From Rhypophila decipiens (lineage: Eukaryota; Ascomycota; Sordariomycetes; Sordariales; Naviculisporaceae), in the NCBI GenBank assembly GCA_033297075.1, contig MU858057.1, positions 62,001-126,000 on the forward strand: DNA of 64,000 nucleotides, given 5' to 3'. The stretch's first letter is position 1. Every line of letters starts with the position of its first letter. The notes under the pieces were generated by a model. It ran no database searches and was not told the origin of the DNA. It worked only from the letters and a program-made list of their open reading frames with translations. Positions 32,950-43,346 of this stretch are shown here, in pieces. The translations under genes and the position numbers were made by a program.

Positions 32950-33480
32950 TCACATCCAATACCCATCCTCCCAGAGCTCTTTCCTGTATCCCTCTGTGAG
33001 CCGATCATCAGTCCCGTAGGATTCTTGCCAGCCTACGAAACCCCTGTCTAGGACGTAGACGGTTTGTTCGACTTTTTCTTCTTGGTCTTCTTCAGAGCTT
33101 GTTTGTTTTTGGGATTTATTGGCGCGTAACCGGTCTCGCTCGCGGATGTAGCGGAGCGCTGCGCTGGGACCGCGCTGTTGAGAGAGGGCGCAGTGGAATA
33201 TCACGGTGGGCTTGTCCTCTAGCTGGCGGATTAGGGACGGTAGGGTGGCGTCTAGGGTGCGACTGGGGAAGTTTTGCGCATTTTTAATATGGCCGCCTAT
33301 GTAATCTTCAGAGAGAGGGGAGGGTTAGTAATGCTGAGCTATGGGAAGTAAACTGGACATGGACATACCATCGTCTCGAACGTCGATTATGGCTATCTTT
33401 GTGGGGTCGTGGTCTGGGGAGAGGAGCATTTTGGAGAGGGCAGTTGGTTGGATTCGTTTTAGGGAGGTTATTGTTGCCAT
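32950..33480 (-). CDS. Cdc25/rhodanese-like phosphatase (Ych1/Ibp1/Acr2-type), 155 aa
   Basis: Exons are 33480-33369 and 33305-32950, with an intron of 63 nt (GTATGT to GAAG). The product is a single rhodanese domain. It has the fold start IAIIDVRDDDYIGGHI, and the active-site loop HCALSQQR has the Cys-X5-Arg signature of Cdc25-type phosphatases and fungal arsenate reductases, followed by GPSAALRYIRERDRL. A Lys/Glu/Gln-rich insert of about 20 residues precedes VYVLDRGFVGWQ. Yeast Ych1, fission-yeast Ibp1 and Acr2 have this layout and length, so arsenate reduction or phosphatase activity is likely. The start is the ATG at 33480, because the upstream in-frame ORF extension lacks conserved sequence. 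Confidence 0.93.
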
Positions 33481-34553
33481 TTTGGCTTTTGGATTTGGAT
33501 GAATCACGTGGTGGTATCGAATTGTATTGTTGGTATGGCTTGGTTGGTTTTGGTGGATGTTGACCTTGTCGTCGTGGTTTGGCGTTGAGGTTGCCGGTTT
33601 GGAGGGGAACCTTGCTGGACACCAATCCCGACGCCAGAAGTCCTTGGCAGCTGGCAAGTTGCATCTTGGCGGCCCGTCCCGCAGTGAAACGCAATGCCTT
33701 GCCGGTCCAGAACTTTAACGTTCTCCAACCTTATTCAGACATCGCCGTTTTTCCCAGTCACCAATCCAGGATATGCTCCCGTCCGGCTCGACATCTTCGA
33801 TACACGCCAGGAGTCCATAAGAAGCCCGATTCCTGTGTTCCTGTGTCAGCCTTCCCAGACGGACCACGAATATCGGCCACTCGTTGCGAAGGAAACCGAG
33901 TTGCCCCTTTCCCCTCTGGCCGAGTCAGCCAGCCCCAATTGCTGTTTGAGGCGCCGACTGTCACCAAGGATACATCCTGTACTCCGTATTTGCACTCGCC
34001 ACGCCCTGTTGAATTGGTCATGATGGCTGCGGTCGTGGGTGTGTTTTATTATCGGGGCTCGGCAATAGGAGCAGAGCAGTCCTTGCCCATTGACATTGTC
34101 GTCCTAGGTGATTCGTGAGTGCAGCATCGAATTTAAAGGGATTCGGTCTGAGAGAAAAAGGAAAACAAAACTCAAGCAAAATGACGAAATATTGGTTTGA
34201 CCTGGAATCTGGAGAAACCTGTTTTTATGTTCTCCATCCTCTCTCTATCTTGGACTGTTTCTGTCAGGTTTCGGCCTTTCCGGGCAAATCACAAGTTCAG
34301 ACGGTCGCTCTGGCCCACCTCATCGCACACCTCAAGGTCAATGTTTGCACGACAAGATGCCCTCCGAAAGGGGGCATGTATCCTGGCAAGTGCCTTCCTG
34401 GGAGGCGAATATGGAAAACCATGAGCGTCTCATTCACCTCGGTCTGTTTCCTAACCTCCTACCGTCCGTGTTCAGGAGTCTAAACTCGTACTCGTTTCCT
34501 CACATCTCTCACTCCCATTTCTGTTCATCTCTATTTCTTCTCGCAACGTCGAG
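33481..34553. other. Divergent promoter region
   Basis: Lies between the minus-strand rhodanese-like gene and the plus-strand membrane-protein gene. A 179-codon open frame at 33579-34118 has no ATG at its start and no recognised domain. No gene is called. Confidence 0.5.
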
Positions 34554-34604
34554 ATGATGTTGGATACACCCACATGGTTTGCAATCTCGGTGGCAAGATG
34601 TTAG
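34554..34604 (+). promoter_or_regulatory. Upstream ORF overlapping the start of the membrane-protein gene
   Basis: ATGATG at 34554 opens a 16-codon frame ending TAG at 34602-34604. It overlaps both candidate start codons (34574 and 34598) of the downstream gene in another frame. Such an arrangement can lower translation or force leaky scanning or reinitiation. Confidence 0.4.
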
Positions 34605-34904
34605 AGGGACGGCTATCTCTACTATGCTTGTTGTTTCTTGGGTCCGTCACATGTCTGGTCACATCGGTCAGTGCGCTGGAACGGCTGGTAAACAAGCGAT
34701 CGTCTGTTATCAATGCCAGGCCTGACTTCCCGGACTCGGTTCGATTATGGCCGGCCCAGCCACGTCCAAGTGCCGTAGGAGAAGATGAGGCACTACCGCC
34801 GACCACGCCTACCATCAGCTCCAACATGACCCCTACGCTTAAATATTCACAGGCTCCGACGATGACGAGTCGGCCGTCTGTGCTAGGTCGCCGTACCATT
34901 GTGG

Positions 34905-34940
<36 letters not shown>

Positions 34941-36267
34941 TCGTGATTAGCTCCCTCAACAGTGCTCTGGCCTCGGCGACTGCCAGCGCGCTGTCCATGT
35001 CAGAGTCCATGGCCAAAGAGTTTGCTTCGTCTCTGGGAGAACTGCAGGCATCGGCCTCCAGTGCTCTGGCTGCGGCATCAAGTGCTGTATTGGCCGCAGA
35101 GGTATCCGCTGGGCAGGCAGTATTCAGGGCAGAAGAGTCTGCCGCCAGGATGATCTCGGTGGCAACTAGGGTAGCTACTGATGGTCTGCCTGAACAAACA
35201 ACTCGGGTATGTCTGCTATATCCAATACGTCAAGAATCGTTGGGACACTGACGCCTTCACAGACACAGGCCCAGCTCGAGCTTGAAGCTGCCGAAGGCGC
35301 GGCCATGTCGATAACCCGCGCAGCGGTAGCAATTGTCGTTTCGATTGTGGTCTCGGCAATCTGCTCCATCCTCGGATTCTACCTGTTTCTTCGACATCGC
35401 AGGGCGAGACGAAAGCGAGAACGGGAGGAAGGACGGGAAGCCGATCAAGCCGAAACGGCGGAGCCGAGAAGCGAAGAACAACCTACCGAGCAACCCGAAC
35501 TCGGCCCCCGGGAACAGGAAAGAGACTGGAGCGCTACCGAGGCCCTGGCCCGGGCCGTTGTCAGCTACATCGAGAAAGAACAAATGCCGACGCCGGCTAC
35601 ACCACCGGCCAGCAGCAGCCCCGTTCACCCTACAGGTCCTCTGAGCCCACACCTGCACCCTCCCCCGACGCCCTTCACGCCGATGACGCCTGGAACCCCA
35701 GCGCGGAACCCGTTTCCACCGAGCCCTGTGACTCCCGTGACACCAGGAAATCTGCTGCTTCCCACGAGATACTCGATTCCCAAACCAGGCAAAAACGAAC
35801 CACCGAGCCCTGTCAATGCGGCCGCCCCGGCAAGCGGGAAAATCGGATTCGCGGTTGGTGGGGAGGTCGACGACCCACTCTGGGTATCCCAACATCCACC
35901 CCCGAGCCACCCACCACCTCCTACGCCGCTCAGATCTGCACATAGCCATAGAAAGATATCATCAGAGAGTACTGTTCGAAGTCATCATCAAGGTCGCCGG
36001 AGGACAATGTCAAACCCAAACCGACCACCACAGCTGCCAGAGCTGGCACTACTACCACGAGAGCCTGACGGGCAGTCGCCGCCACAGGACAGCGATAGAA
36101 GCATATATGGGGAAATCATCACAAACCCGCTGGAACCTGTCGCTACCAGTGAGAGTCGCATATCGAGACGGGCAAGTCTCGCTGGAGATACTGTAGAAAT
36201 CCATCCGCCGGAACGGAGCAGGAAGAGGGATTCGAACTGGCCACTTCCTAAAGATAGATGGCTTTGA
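34598..36267 (+). CDS. Single-pass membrane protein with Ala/Ser-rich helical ectodomain
   Basis: Exons are 34598-35206 and 35263-36267 (537 aa); the intron of 56 nt is GTATGT to CACAG, phase 0. An in-frame ATG at 34574 would add eight residues; 34598 gives the cleaner signal peptide (MLEGRLSLLCLLFLGSVTC). The ectodomain has a ten-Asn run from an AAC microsatellite and then an Ala/Ser/Glu-rich stretch predicted to form long amphipathic helices (SALASATASALSMSES, ASSALAAASSAVLAAE). One membrane span (AVAIVVSIVVSAICSILGFY) leads to a basic stop-transfer (RHRRARRKRERE) and a Pro-rich cytoplasmic tail of about 270 residues with TPxTP-type repeats. The layout resembles fungal cell-surface sensors in outline, but no sensor domain is recognised, so the function is unknown. 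Confidence 0.85.
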
Positions 36268-37288
36268 GGGAACAGGTCTAGACCGTTATACCTGACCAGT
36301 TATTGAGCGATGCGTGGTCGTCTCTTGTGCCTGCAGTTGATACCCCTTACCCTTTATTACATAACATTGGCCAAACTCACAAAAATAAAACTCCATGTAA
36401 TCACCTCTTTCGTAGCTCCCATGTATGTATCGCACATGCATACGAATGCTGACATTGTATTTCTCACGTTAATCGTAGTCCAATTGTTAATTATTTCTAT
36501 TGCCAAACAAAGACACCCATACTCCCTGTGTCCAAGTTTGTCACCTCGAAGCTGCAAAGGACGCAAACAGCAATTTAGGCCTGAAATAGCCTACACATTT
36601 ACAAGTAACAATCTTTGTCTCGAGATGCAAGCGCCTGTCAGACCTTTATCTCGCCCAAGGCGAAGTAAGCCGCTGGTTAGTATTGGCACGTGAATGCAGG
36701 GGGCGTTGCAGTTTGGTTGCCGCTTAGCAGGTTTTGGGGGGGAGCCTCGATTCCGTAGGTTCAGGTTGTGCGGGTCGGCGATGACGACAAACGATCCTAT
36801 CTGGTGGGCACACGATACCAAGCTTGACGCTGAAGGTTCAAGGTATTGACACAATACCCGAACCTGCAACTTGAAAGAGTTTCACCCAAAATCATAACTG
36901 CCTTTAAGCTGATTTCCATCTCATCTTCTCTTTCAATCGCATATTTGAGATAGCCTCATTCACAACTTTTCGCAACAATCGGCCAAGTGTCAAATTGACG
37001 AGACCAACCACCTTTATCAGCCACCAGGCGACGTCAGCGCATCCAGACCCCTGTCGTTTCGCTGGCCCAGTCGTTGGCAGTGACGCACCGACCACCAATT
37101 CTGTGAAATTCCCCGACCACATCATCAGCTTTCCCAAAACTCCACCAGCCACTTTCTGCCAGCTTTCCATCGTCATCCACGCAGCAAAGTAAAAACACAA
37201 AACACACGCAAGAGCTCTCTCAACGCCGCAAACCGCCCTCGATTCCATCGCCAGCATTCAACTGCAGCTTCCCGCATACCCTTTCAGA
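36268..37288. other. Spacer and promoter of the Pom33-like gene
   Basis: No gene is seen. The left part is the 3' UTR of the membrane-protein gene. The last 350 bases are C-rich promoter and leader. Confidence 0.5.
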
Positions 37289-38508
37289 ATGGCACCCCCG
37301 CCTTCGGCAGACTTGCCTCTCGGTGAGAGGCTACAGAAGCTCGTCAAGACCTTACAGTGTACGTACTCCTACAAGCCCATAGCGTCCGATCTAGTCGCCC
37401 CCTCCCCAACCCCGCAACACTATGGCGACGACGATGATGGTGTACAGTCAAAGATATGGACATATTGAGTGAATGCATTTACTGACCTTTACCGTGCTGC
37501 AGTTGCTTGGTTTGCCGGGTACGTTCAACCTCCGACTGCTTCGATCGCCTGAAATCTGCTTGCTCCCGTGGCAGCGAGCTCGCAATCAGAACACCGTCCC
37601 ATTACAAACCCGGCCGAGAAATCGCCGCGGTAACATATTTGCGCAGGACTTGTCGCTTACAATCTCTCTTAGGCACGCAACACTTCTTCTCTGCATCTTC
37701 CGCTACTCGCTTTCATGGATCCGCATGAACTACTATGGCGGTTGGGCCAAGTTCACGTATCGCACCAGCTTCCTCGCGGCCGCCTTTACATACGGCATCG
37801 TTGTTTACAAGACATGGCGTGCCCGTCAAAAGACCGGCACCCGACAGCCCGCCCCTCTTATGCTCCTCGCCGATGAGAACATCCAATACCTTTGTATGTA
37901 TCGCCCGCATCACCATTTCTGTCGCGATGGCCGGCTAACCAGCTCTAGTGATGGCCGTCGTCTGGCTCTTCATGCCCCAATATCCGCTTGCCCTCCTGCC
38001 GTATGGAATCTACTCCGTCTTCCATGTTGCCACCTACACACGCGCAAACGTCATCCCTACCGTCATCCCTCCCCAGAAGATCACCGCTCCAGCGGGAGCC
38101 TCGCCGAGCGCCAAGCCTCAGTATTCGCAGCACCCCATGTCCGAGGCGATTGGGGCTTTCGTCAAGAAGTACTATGATGCCTCCATGTCGATCGTCTCTG
38201 GTCTTGAGATCCTGCTTTGGATCCGTCTGCTCTTCAGCGCCATTCTCTTCCAGCGTCGCTCGTGGATTCTACTCGCCCTCTACACCGCCTTCCTCCGCGC
38301 TCGCTTCGCCCAGAGCACCCACGTGCAGAACTCGTTCGGCCAGCTTGAGGCCCGTATCGACAACCTCATCGGTGCTCAGGGCACCCCTCCGTTTGCCCGC
38401 CAGGCCTGGGATGGAGTCAAGGGCGGTGCCAGACAGTTCCACTCGGTTACTGACGTCAATAAGTATATGAATGGGGCCGCCGCCCCTACGCCCAAGAAGG
38501 CCAACTAA
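37289..38508 (+). CDS. Pom33/TMEM33-family nuclear pore/ER membrane protein, 288 aa
   Basis: Four exons: 37289-37358, 37503-37518 (16 nt), 37673-37893 and 37949-38508. Every junction has GT-AG ends and keeps the frame. The product is a multi-span membrane protein with the family layout: a short N-terminus, hydrophobic segments around FAWFAGHATLLLCIFRYSL, FLAAAFTYGIVVY and VVWLFMPQYPLALLPYGIYS, and a conserved VFHVATYTR. Then come LEILLWIRLLFSAILF, an amphipathic stretch and a basic tail ending KKAN. TMEM33, yeast Pom33/Per33 and fission-yeast Tts1 act in nuclear pore distribution and ER shape at the nuclear envelope. The 16-nt exon 2 is easily lost in automatic annotation; the ORF spanning intron 2 reads through wrongly. 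Confidence 0.93.
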
Positions 38509-40374
38509 GCGACCCCAACGGCGGAGACGACTTTTTGGTTTACATACTAAAGGACGGACCTTGCGGCCTTGACTGGTTGTGTACTCGTCTGGTCGATGGT
38601 CGGGTTGAGGTGTTTGCCAACAAGTACACCTTAGCTGTGGCGTGCCTGGAGTGACAAGGGAGGCGCCAGCAGCACGCTGGAAATTCCGCGAGTCTTGGAG
38701 AGGCGTGGGGACGGTTTAGACGAAGAGCTTGGCGGTATAGGGACTCCTGCGGGGGAGAAGGATAGCTGGTCTTGATTTTCTTACATGATATGATTTGGGA
38801 TGTCTGGAATGTGGAAGGATACTCTCCGTGAGCCGGGGTAGAGTGTGAATGTTGTCCGATGGTTTCTTTGTGGGCGCAAGGAAATGATAATGCTTGCGGG
38901 ACATATAAAAGACGGGAACTTGCAATGGATGAGCGAACTGCTTCTACGTCTTTCCCTCAGGGACGAGGAGGGCGATAACGTAATTTTTGTTGTTTGTGTA
39001 CAGTACGATGGAACCCGTCTGTCTCACGATTTTATACTATTTTCTTGCTATACTCGTCTGCCCGATGTCCTTTGCACTGGTGTTTGCCTCACAGCCTAGT
39101 GTAATAGGCAGCTACGGAGATCCACGCCTACGATGAAATTTTCTTGCTTATCAATGTCAATAAAGTTCCTATCCCAAATATTCATCAACAGAGATCTCAC
39201 ATTTGATGGTTCAGATATCAGGCTTGGTCAGTAAATTTGTCTCGTGAAAGACCTTGATGAAAAAGACCAAACTCGCAGTAACAATCCGGACGAAGTGGTG
39301 GGACGGTCTCGCTCTCCTGACCAATCATCTGCCCGGATTCCATGCATGGGCAACCGGGGTCGAAATGACGTCGTCTGGCAACATGCCGTTTTTGCGGTAA
39401 TAACGCGTACCGACTGACAACCAGAACTACGATATCTGGGATGGTGTGACTTTCTTACCGGTTGTTGAACTACACTACGTGTACAGAAGCTTGTTTCAAG
39501 TTCATTTGACGATACAGAACCAGCTTGACGGATCATGGGTTGGAGGCGTTACGGCTCGCTTCACATTTCTAACGCTCATCTCCCGTCCTTCATCATCCCG
39601 CGAGCGGTCTACATACAGCACGTGAGGAATTCCCATACCTTGCATTAAACTCTTATCCGGACGGTAATAAGTTCTCGGTACCTGAACCAATTGATCAACG
39701 AGGTTCCCGCTCGACGTATCGGATCGTGGTTGCCTTGGACCCTGAACCAGAGTCTGGACAGCCTTGTTGGTTGCCTCTTCTTGGCACGCTTCATTCACTC
39801 CGTCAGTCATTTGTAACCACCACATTGTGTCGACGCATTACCAGTATCTGCTCACTCATTGACTGGACTGTTTTCCTTTCAACCATTTCGAGGAAAGCTA
39901 TTTGGTTTAATATTCGCATTGGATCAGCACGTTGGGACCGGACCTCGCAAAACAGCATCTCGAGGGACAAGAATAATACCTCTGTTGTACCCTATTATAT
40001 CAGGTCTACGGCAGCAAAGGTGATAGACACAGACTGGCGAGGTTCACCTTGAGCAACGCGTTACGAATCGCGCTTATTCCATCATACTGTACACGACCTG
40101 TTCCACAACAGATTATCATTTCTATTTCCAACTTTGGTTTTTTACTTCCTTCTTCTGGAAGCCATCTTTTAGCTCTTACAGTGTTGACTCTTTTCTTTTC
40201 TTCTTTTGTTGTTAAGCACTACATTTACGAGTTCCCTAGCAGACTGGCAGGATATTTACCCCGACCATCGCTCTCCACAACGACCGACAGCCTCGCATAA
40301 GAACTATATTATAAGTAGTCTTGTACGCCGTCTCCCGACAAGAAGGACGACCACGGACAGACAAAACACACACA
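38509..40374. other. Intergenic region upstream of the PTEN homologue
   Basis: Left part is the 3' UTR of the Pom33-like gene. No gene is called. An ATG-started ORF on the minus strand at 39502-39825 (107 aa, opening MWWLQMTDGVNEACQ) has plausible composition but no domain, homologue I can name, or splice support. The last 250 bases are promoter and leader of the plus-strand gene. Confidence 0.45.
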
Positions 40375-42408
40375 ATGGCCTCGGTCCTGCGACATATCGT
40401 GGCTAGCAACCGGGTCAAGCACCAGGACACGGGACTAGACTTGTGCTACGTCACGTCGAACTTGTTGGCAACGTGCGTGTTTTTTCCTTGTCCATCTTTA
40501 TCCACTCTCATTCTTGCCACGGAACCCTTGTATTAGGTAGTCATACAAGCAGTCCCCAAACTAACAATACTCAATGGGAAAAGATCCGGCCCATCCCAGA
40601 CCTACCCCAGACTGGCATACCGTAACCCCCTGGACAAGCTAGTTGCCTTCCTAGACGCCAAACACGGCAGCAACTGGGCGATATGGGAGTTCCGCGCCGA
40701 AGGGACAGGGTACCCCGACGAAGCCGTGTATAATCGGATCCGTCATTATCCATGGCCGGACCACCACCCGCCGCCGTTTGCGCTTGTGCCGCTGATTGTG
40801 GCTAGTATGAAGGAGTGGATGGGGGGTGGGGATTTATTCTCTTCTTCTTCCGAGTCTTTTACGGGGTCATCACCTTCTGGTTCGGCTTCAGCTGTCGTGA
40901 GTTCAGCTAGATTGGATACAGCTTCTTCTTCCTCTCCTGGGCATGGAGAGCCCGAGGGTGAAAATGTCAGCAGCAGCAGCAGCAGCAGCACCGAGGTTAC
41001 GACGACTCATTTGGCAGCAGCAGCAGGTCATGTTGATCATCATCAAGCCAAAAACAAAAAGTCAGACCGGGTAGTAGTCGTCCACTGCAAGGCAGGAAAA
41101 GGCCGCTCGGGAACAATGGCGTGTGCCTATCTCATTGCCGAATGTGGCTGGAAGGCCGAAGACGCCCTGGCCCGCTTCACGGAACGAAGAATGAGGCCGG
41201 GCTATGGCTCTGGCGTGTCCATCCCCAGCCAGCTACGCTACGTGGGCTATGTCGATCGCTGGGCGAAACACGGAAAAAAGCCGTATCTGGACTGTCCTAT
41301 TGAGATTGTCGAGATTCATGTTTGGGGGTTGAGGCATGGTGTTAAGCTCAGCGTGGAGGGCTATGTAGATGAGGGGAAGAAGATTGAGGTGTTGCATACT
41401 TTTTGTCATGCCGAGAGGATTGTGGTTGAGGGGGATGCACCTGGGGACGGGGGTGTGATGGATTTGGTGTCGGATATGGCTGGGTATGTTATGGGGAAGG
41501 GAGATGGGGATACGGAGAGTGTGGGGAGCACAGAGTATGAGGATAGTGAGTCGGCCGAGTCGGGTTCGAAGAGGGGTGCTTCGCATTCACCCGTGAGGAG
41601 TGATTCGAACAAGCTGGGCAAGGCGTCGAGTTTGTTGAGGAAGGTGTCTAAACGGATGCCGAGGGGTTTGGGCGGAGGTGGGCCGCCGAAGGCAAAGACG
41701 GTTGCGGTTACGGAGGCAGGTGCTGTAAAGTCGCCGGGTGGGATTGATAGCACGATTACTACCGAGGTTGGGGGGCCGACCAAGGCAAACACTATTGCTC
41801 TCCCAGAGACAGGCGTTGTTGCGTCACCGAATCCGATCGATACTGCTACTACGAAGGAAGGCGAGGCAAAGTCGTCGACGAGTCTACCGGTACCACAACA
41901 AGCGCTACAATCACGCTCCTCGCCATCGATATCACTCGCCGACGACGCAGAACCAGGCGGCAGGGCAGTCATCTTCAAGCCGCACGAGCCAATCTTGGTC
42001 CCAAACAGCGACGTGAATATCGCCCTTGAGCGGAGAAACCGGGTCCGAGGAAGCAAGATGCTCACCATGGTCACGTCCGTCGCGCATGTGTGGTTCAATG
42101 CGTATTTTGAGGGCAACGGGCCCGAGAATGCCGACGGAAGGCCGGATGAGAGTGGAGTGTTTGAGATTGAGTGGGATGCGCTGGATGGGATCAAGGGGAG
42201 TAAACAGCGCGGGACGAGGGCTTGTGATCGGTTTAGTGTTGTTTGGAGGAGGAGGGGATCTGGTTCGGATGGGAAGGCTGAGGAGGTGGTATCTGGGCCT
42301 GGAAAGGACGGCAAAGTGCCGCAGATGAAGCCTGCGGATTGGAAGGGGGACAATGAGGAGGATCCGGGCGCTGGTTTGCATTTGGGGTTGAAGGTTGCTA
42401 CGGGGTAG
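40375..42408 (+). CDS. TEP1: PTEN/Tep1-like phosphatidylinositol-3-phosphatase, 640 aa
   Basis: Exons are 40375-40472 and 40584-42408; the intron of 111 nt is GTGCGT, CTAACAA, AAAAG. The N-terminus (IVASNRVKHQDTGLDLCYVTSNLLATSG) and YRNPLDKLVAFLD match the PTEN phosphatase domain. The WPD loop is YPWPDHHPPP (about 88-97). The P-loop is HCKAGKGRSGT, with catalytic Cys201 and Arg207, the PTEN-type signature with two Lys for acidic phosphoinositide headgroups. About 80 residues of Ser/Gly/His low complexity, including a CAG-coded Ser run, are inserted between the WPD loop and P-loop. A C2-like region follows (IEIVEIHVWGLRHG) and then a long disordered part. It should dephosphorylate PtdIns(3,4,5)P3 at membranes. 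The TAG at 42406 is followed in the same frame by 54 open codons. Confidence 0.92.
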
Positions 42409-42573
42409 AAGGGAAAGTCCAAGCTTGTTGACGAGATTGGGAAGGGTAAGGCTAAGGCTAAGGCTGTGGAGGATCAGTTTGTGGACGAGGGTGTCAAGGT
42501 CGCTGGGCCTCGGGGGGAGCATGTCTTGGAGGAGAATAGGGGGAAAGGAAAGGAGGCTGTTCTCGAGTCCTGA
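42409..42573 (+). other. In-frame extension after the stop of the PTEN homologue
   Basis: Directly after TAG the same frame stays open for 54 codons to TGA at 42571-42573. It encodes a Lys/Glu/Ala-rich segment with KAKAKA from an AAGGCT repeat, similar in style to the disordered tail before it. It may be former coding sequence cut off by a recent stop, a readthrough extension, or chance. Confidence 0.45.
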
Positions 42574-43346
42574 AGTCTGAGCATGAGGAATGAATCATGA
42601 TGAGTTCATGATGTTCTTTGTATTACTATGAGTGTAGATTCAATATCTCACAAGTGAGTTCATACACTGTTGGTCAAGATCTGTCTTACACGGCTGTACG
42701 TGTACAGGTGTACCAGCTTACAATCGTCAGGGGCGAACTTAAAGTTTCGGTCTGGCGGGGTTGCCCCGGGGTCCAGGCGGCGTAAAACTGGGGAAAGCTC
42801 CACAAACTTTTTTTCTTTGATCTTTTTTCTCTTTCATGATGGAGCAGCAGCCGCCAATTCCGTCCGACGTTCGAGCCTGTGAAAGGTTTGGCGTCCCTGA
42901 ACAACAATTCCTAGAGCAACACCTAAACTCTGAAAGCAAAGTGACTCTTTGAGCAAAGCTCGTCCATCTTGGAGCATCTTTTTCTACATTCCTTGCTCTT
43001 TTATCCTCCCACCTACCTCTCAGTGACGACGACGACGACGACGGTTATCTTTGGTTTCTTGCTTCCAAAAGTGAGTAATACCTCCAATACATGCATCAAT
43101 TCTCCATACCAACTGGTACACCTTCCTATTTCCTGGGACCAATAATGTATATGACGAACCTGTGGTTGCTTTTTTTCGTCTTACTGCCCCGCACCTCGGC
43201 GTCACCCGCTAACCAGTGATGTTGCAGGAAAAGAAAAAAAAGAAGCAAGTAACAAGGCAACACATCGAACTACCTACCTAACAATTTTTTCTTCCTTGTG
43301 TTTGGGTCCCGTCGTCTGACAGGTCCCCCTCCGACCTCTTACCAAC
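42574..43346. other. Spacer and promoter of the PRPP synthetase gene
   Basis: No gene is seen. A short GAC/GTC trinucleotide run (gacgacgacgacgacgacgg) lies near 43024-43043, upstream of the start at 43347. Confidence 0.5.

Noticed and set aside
33579..34118. 179-codon plus-strand ORF upstream of the surface membrane protein
   Set aside because: No ATG at the start of the frame and no recognised domain.
37473..38177. 234-codon plus-strand ORF overlapping the Pom33-like gene
   Set aside because: Runs through intron 2 and is in frame with the real protein only in exon 3; it leaves the frame in exon 4.
39502..39825. 107-codon minus-strand ORF with ATG
   Set aside because: Composition is plausible but there is no homologue, signal peptide or intron to support it.
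41406..42422. 338-codon minus-strand ORF over the PTEN homologue
   Set aside because: Antisense shadow of the disordered tail of the PTEN-like gene; Ser/Pro-rich composition follows from codon bias.
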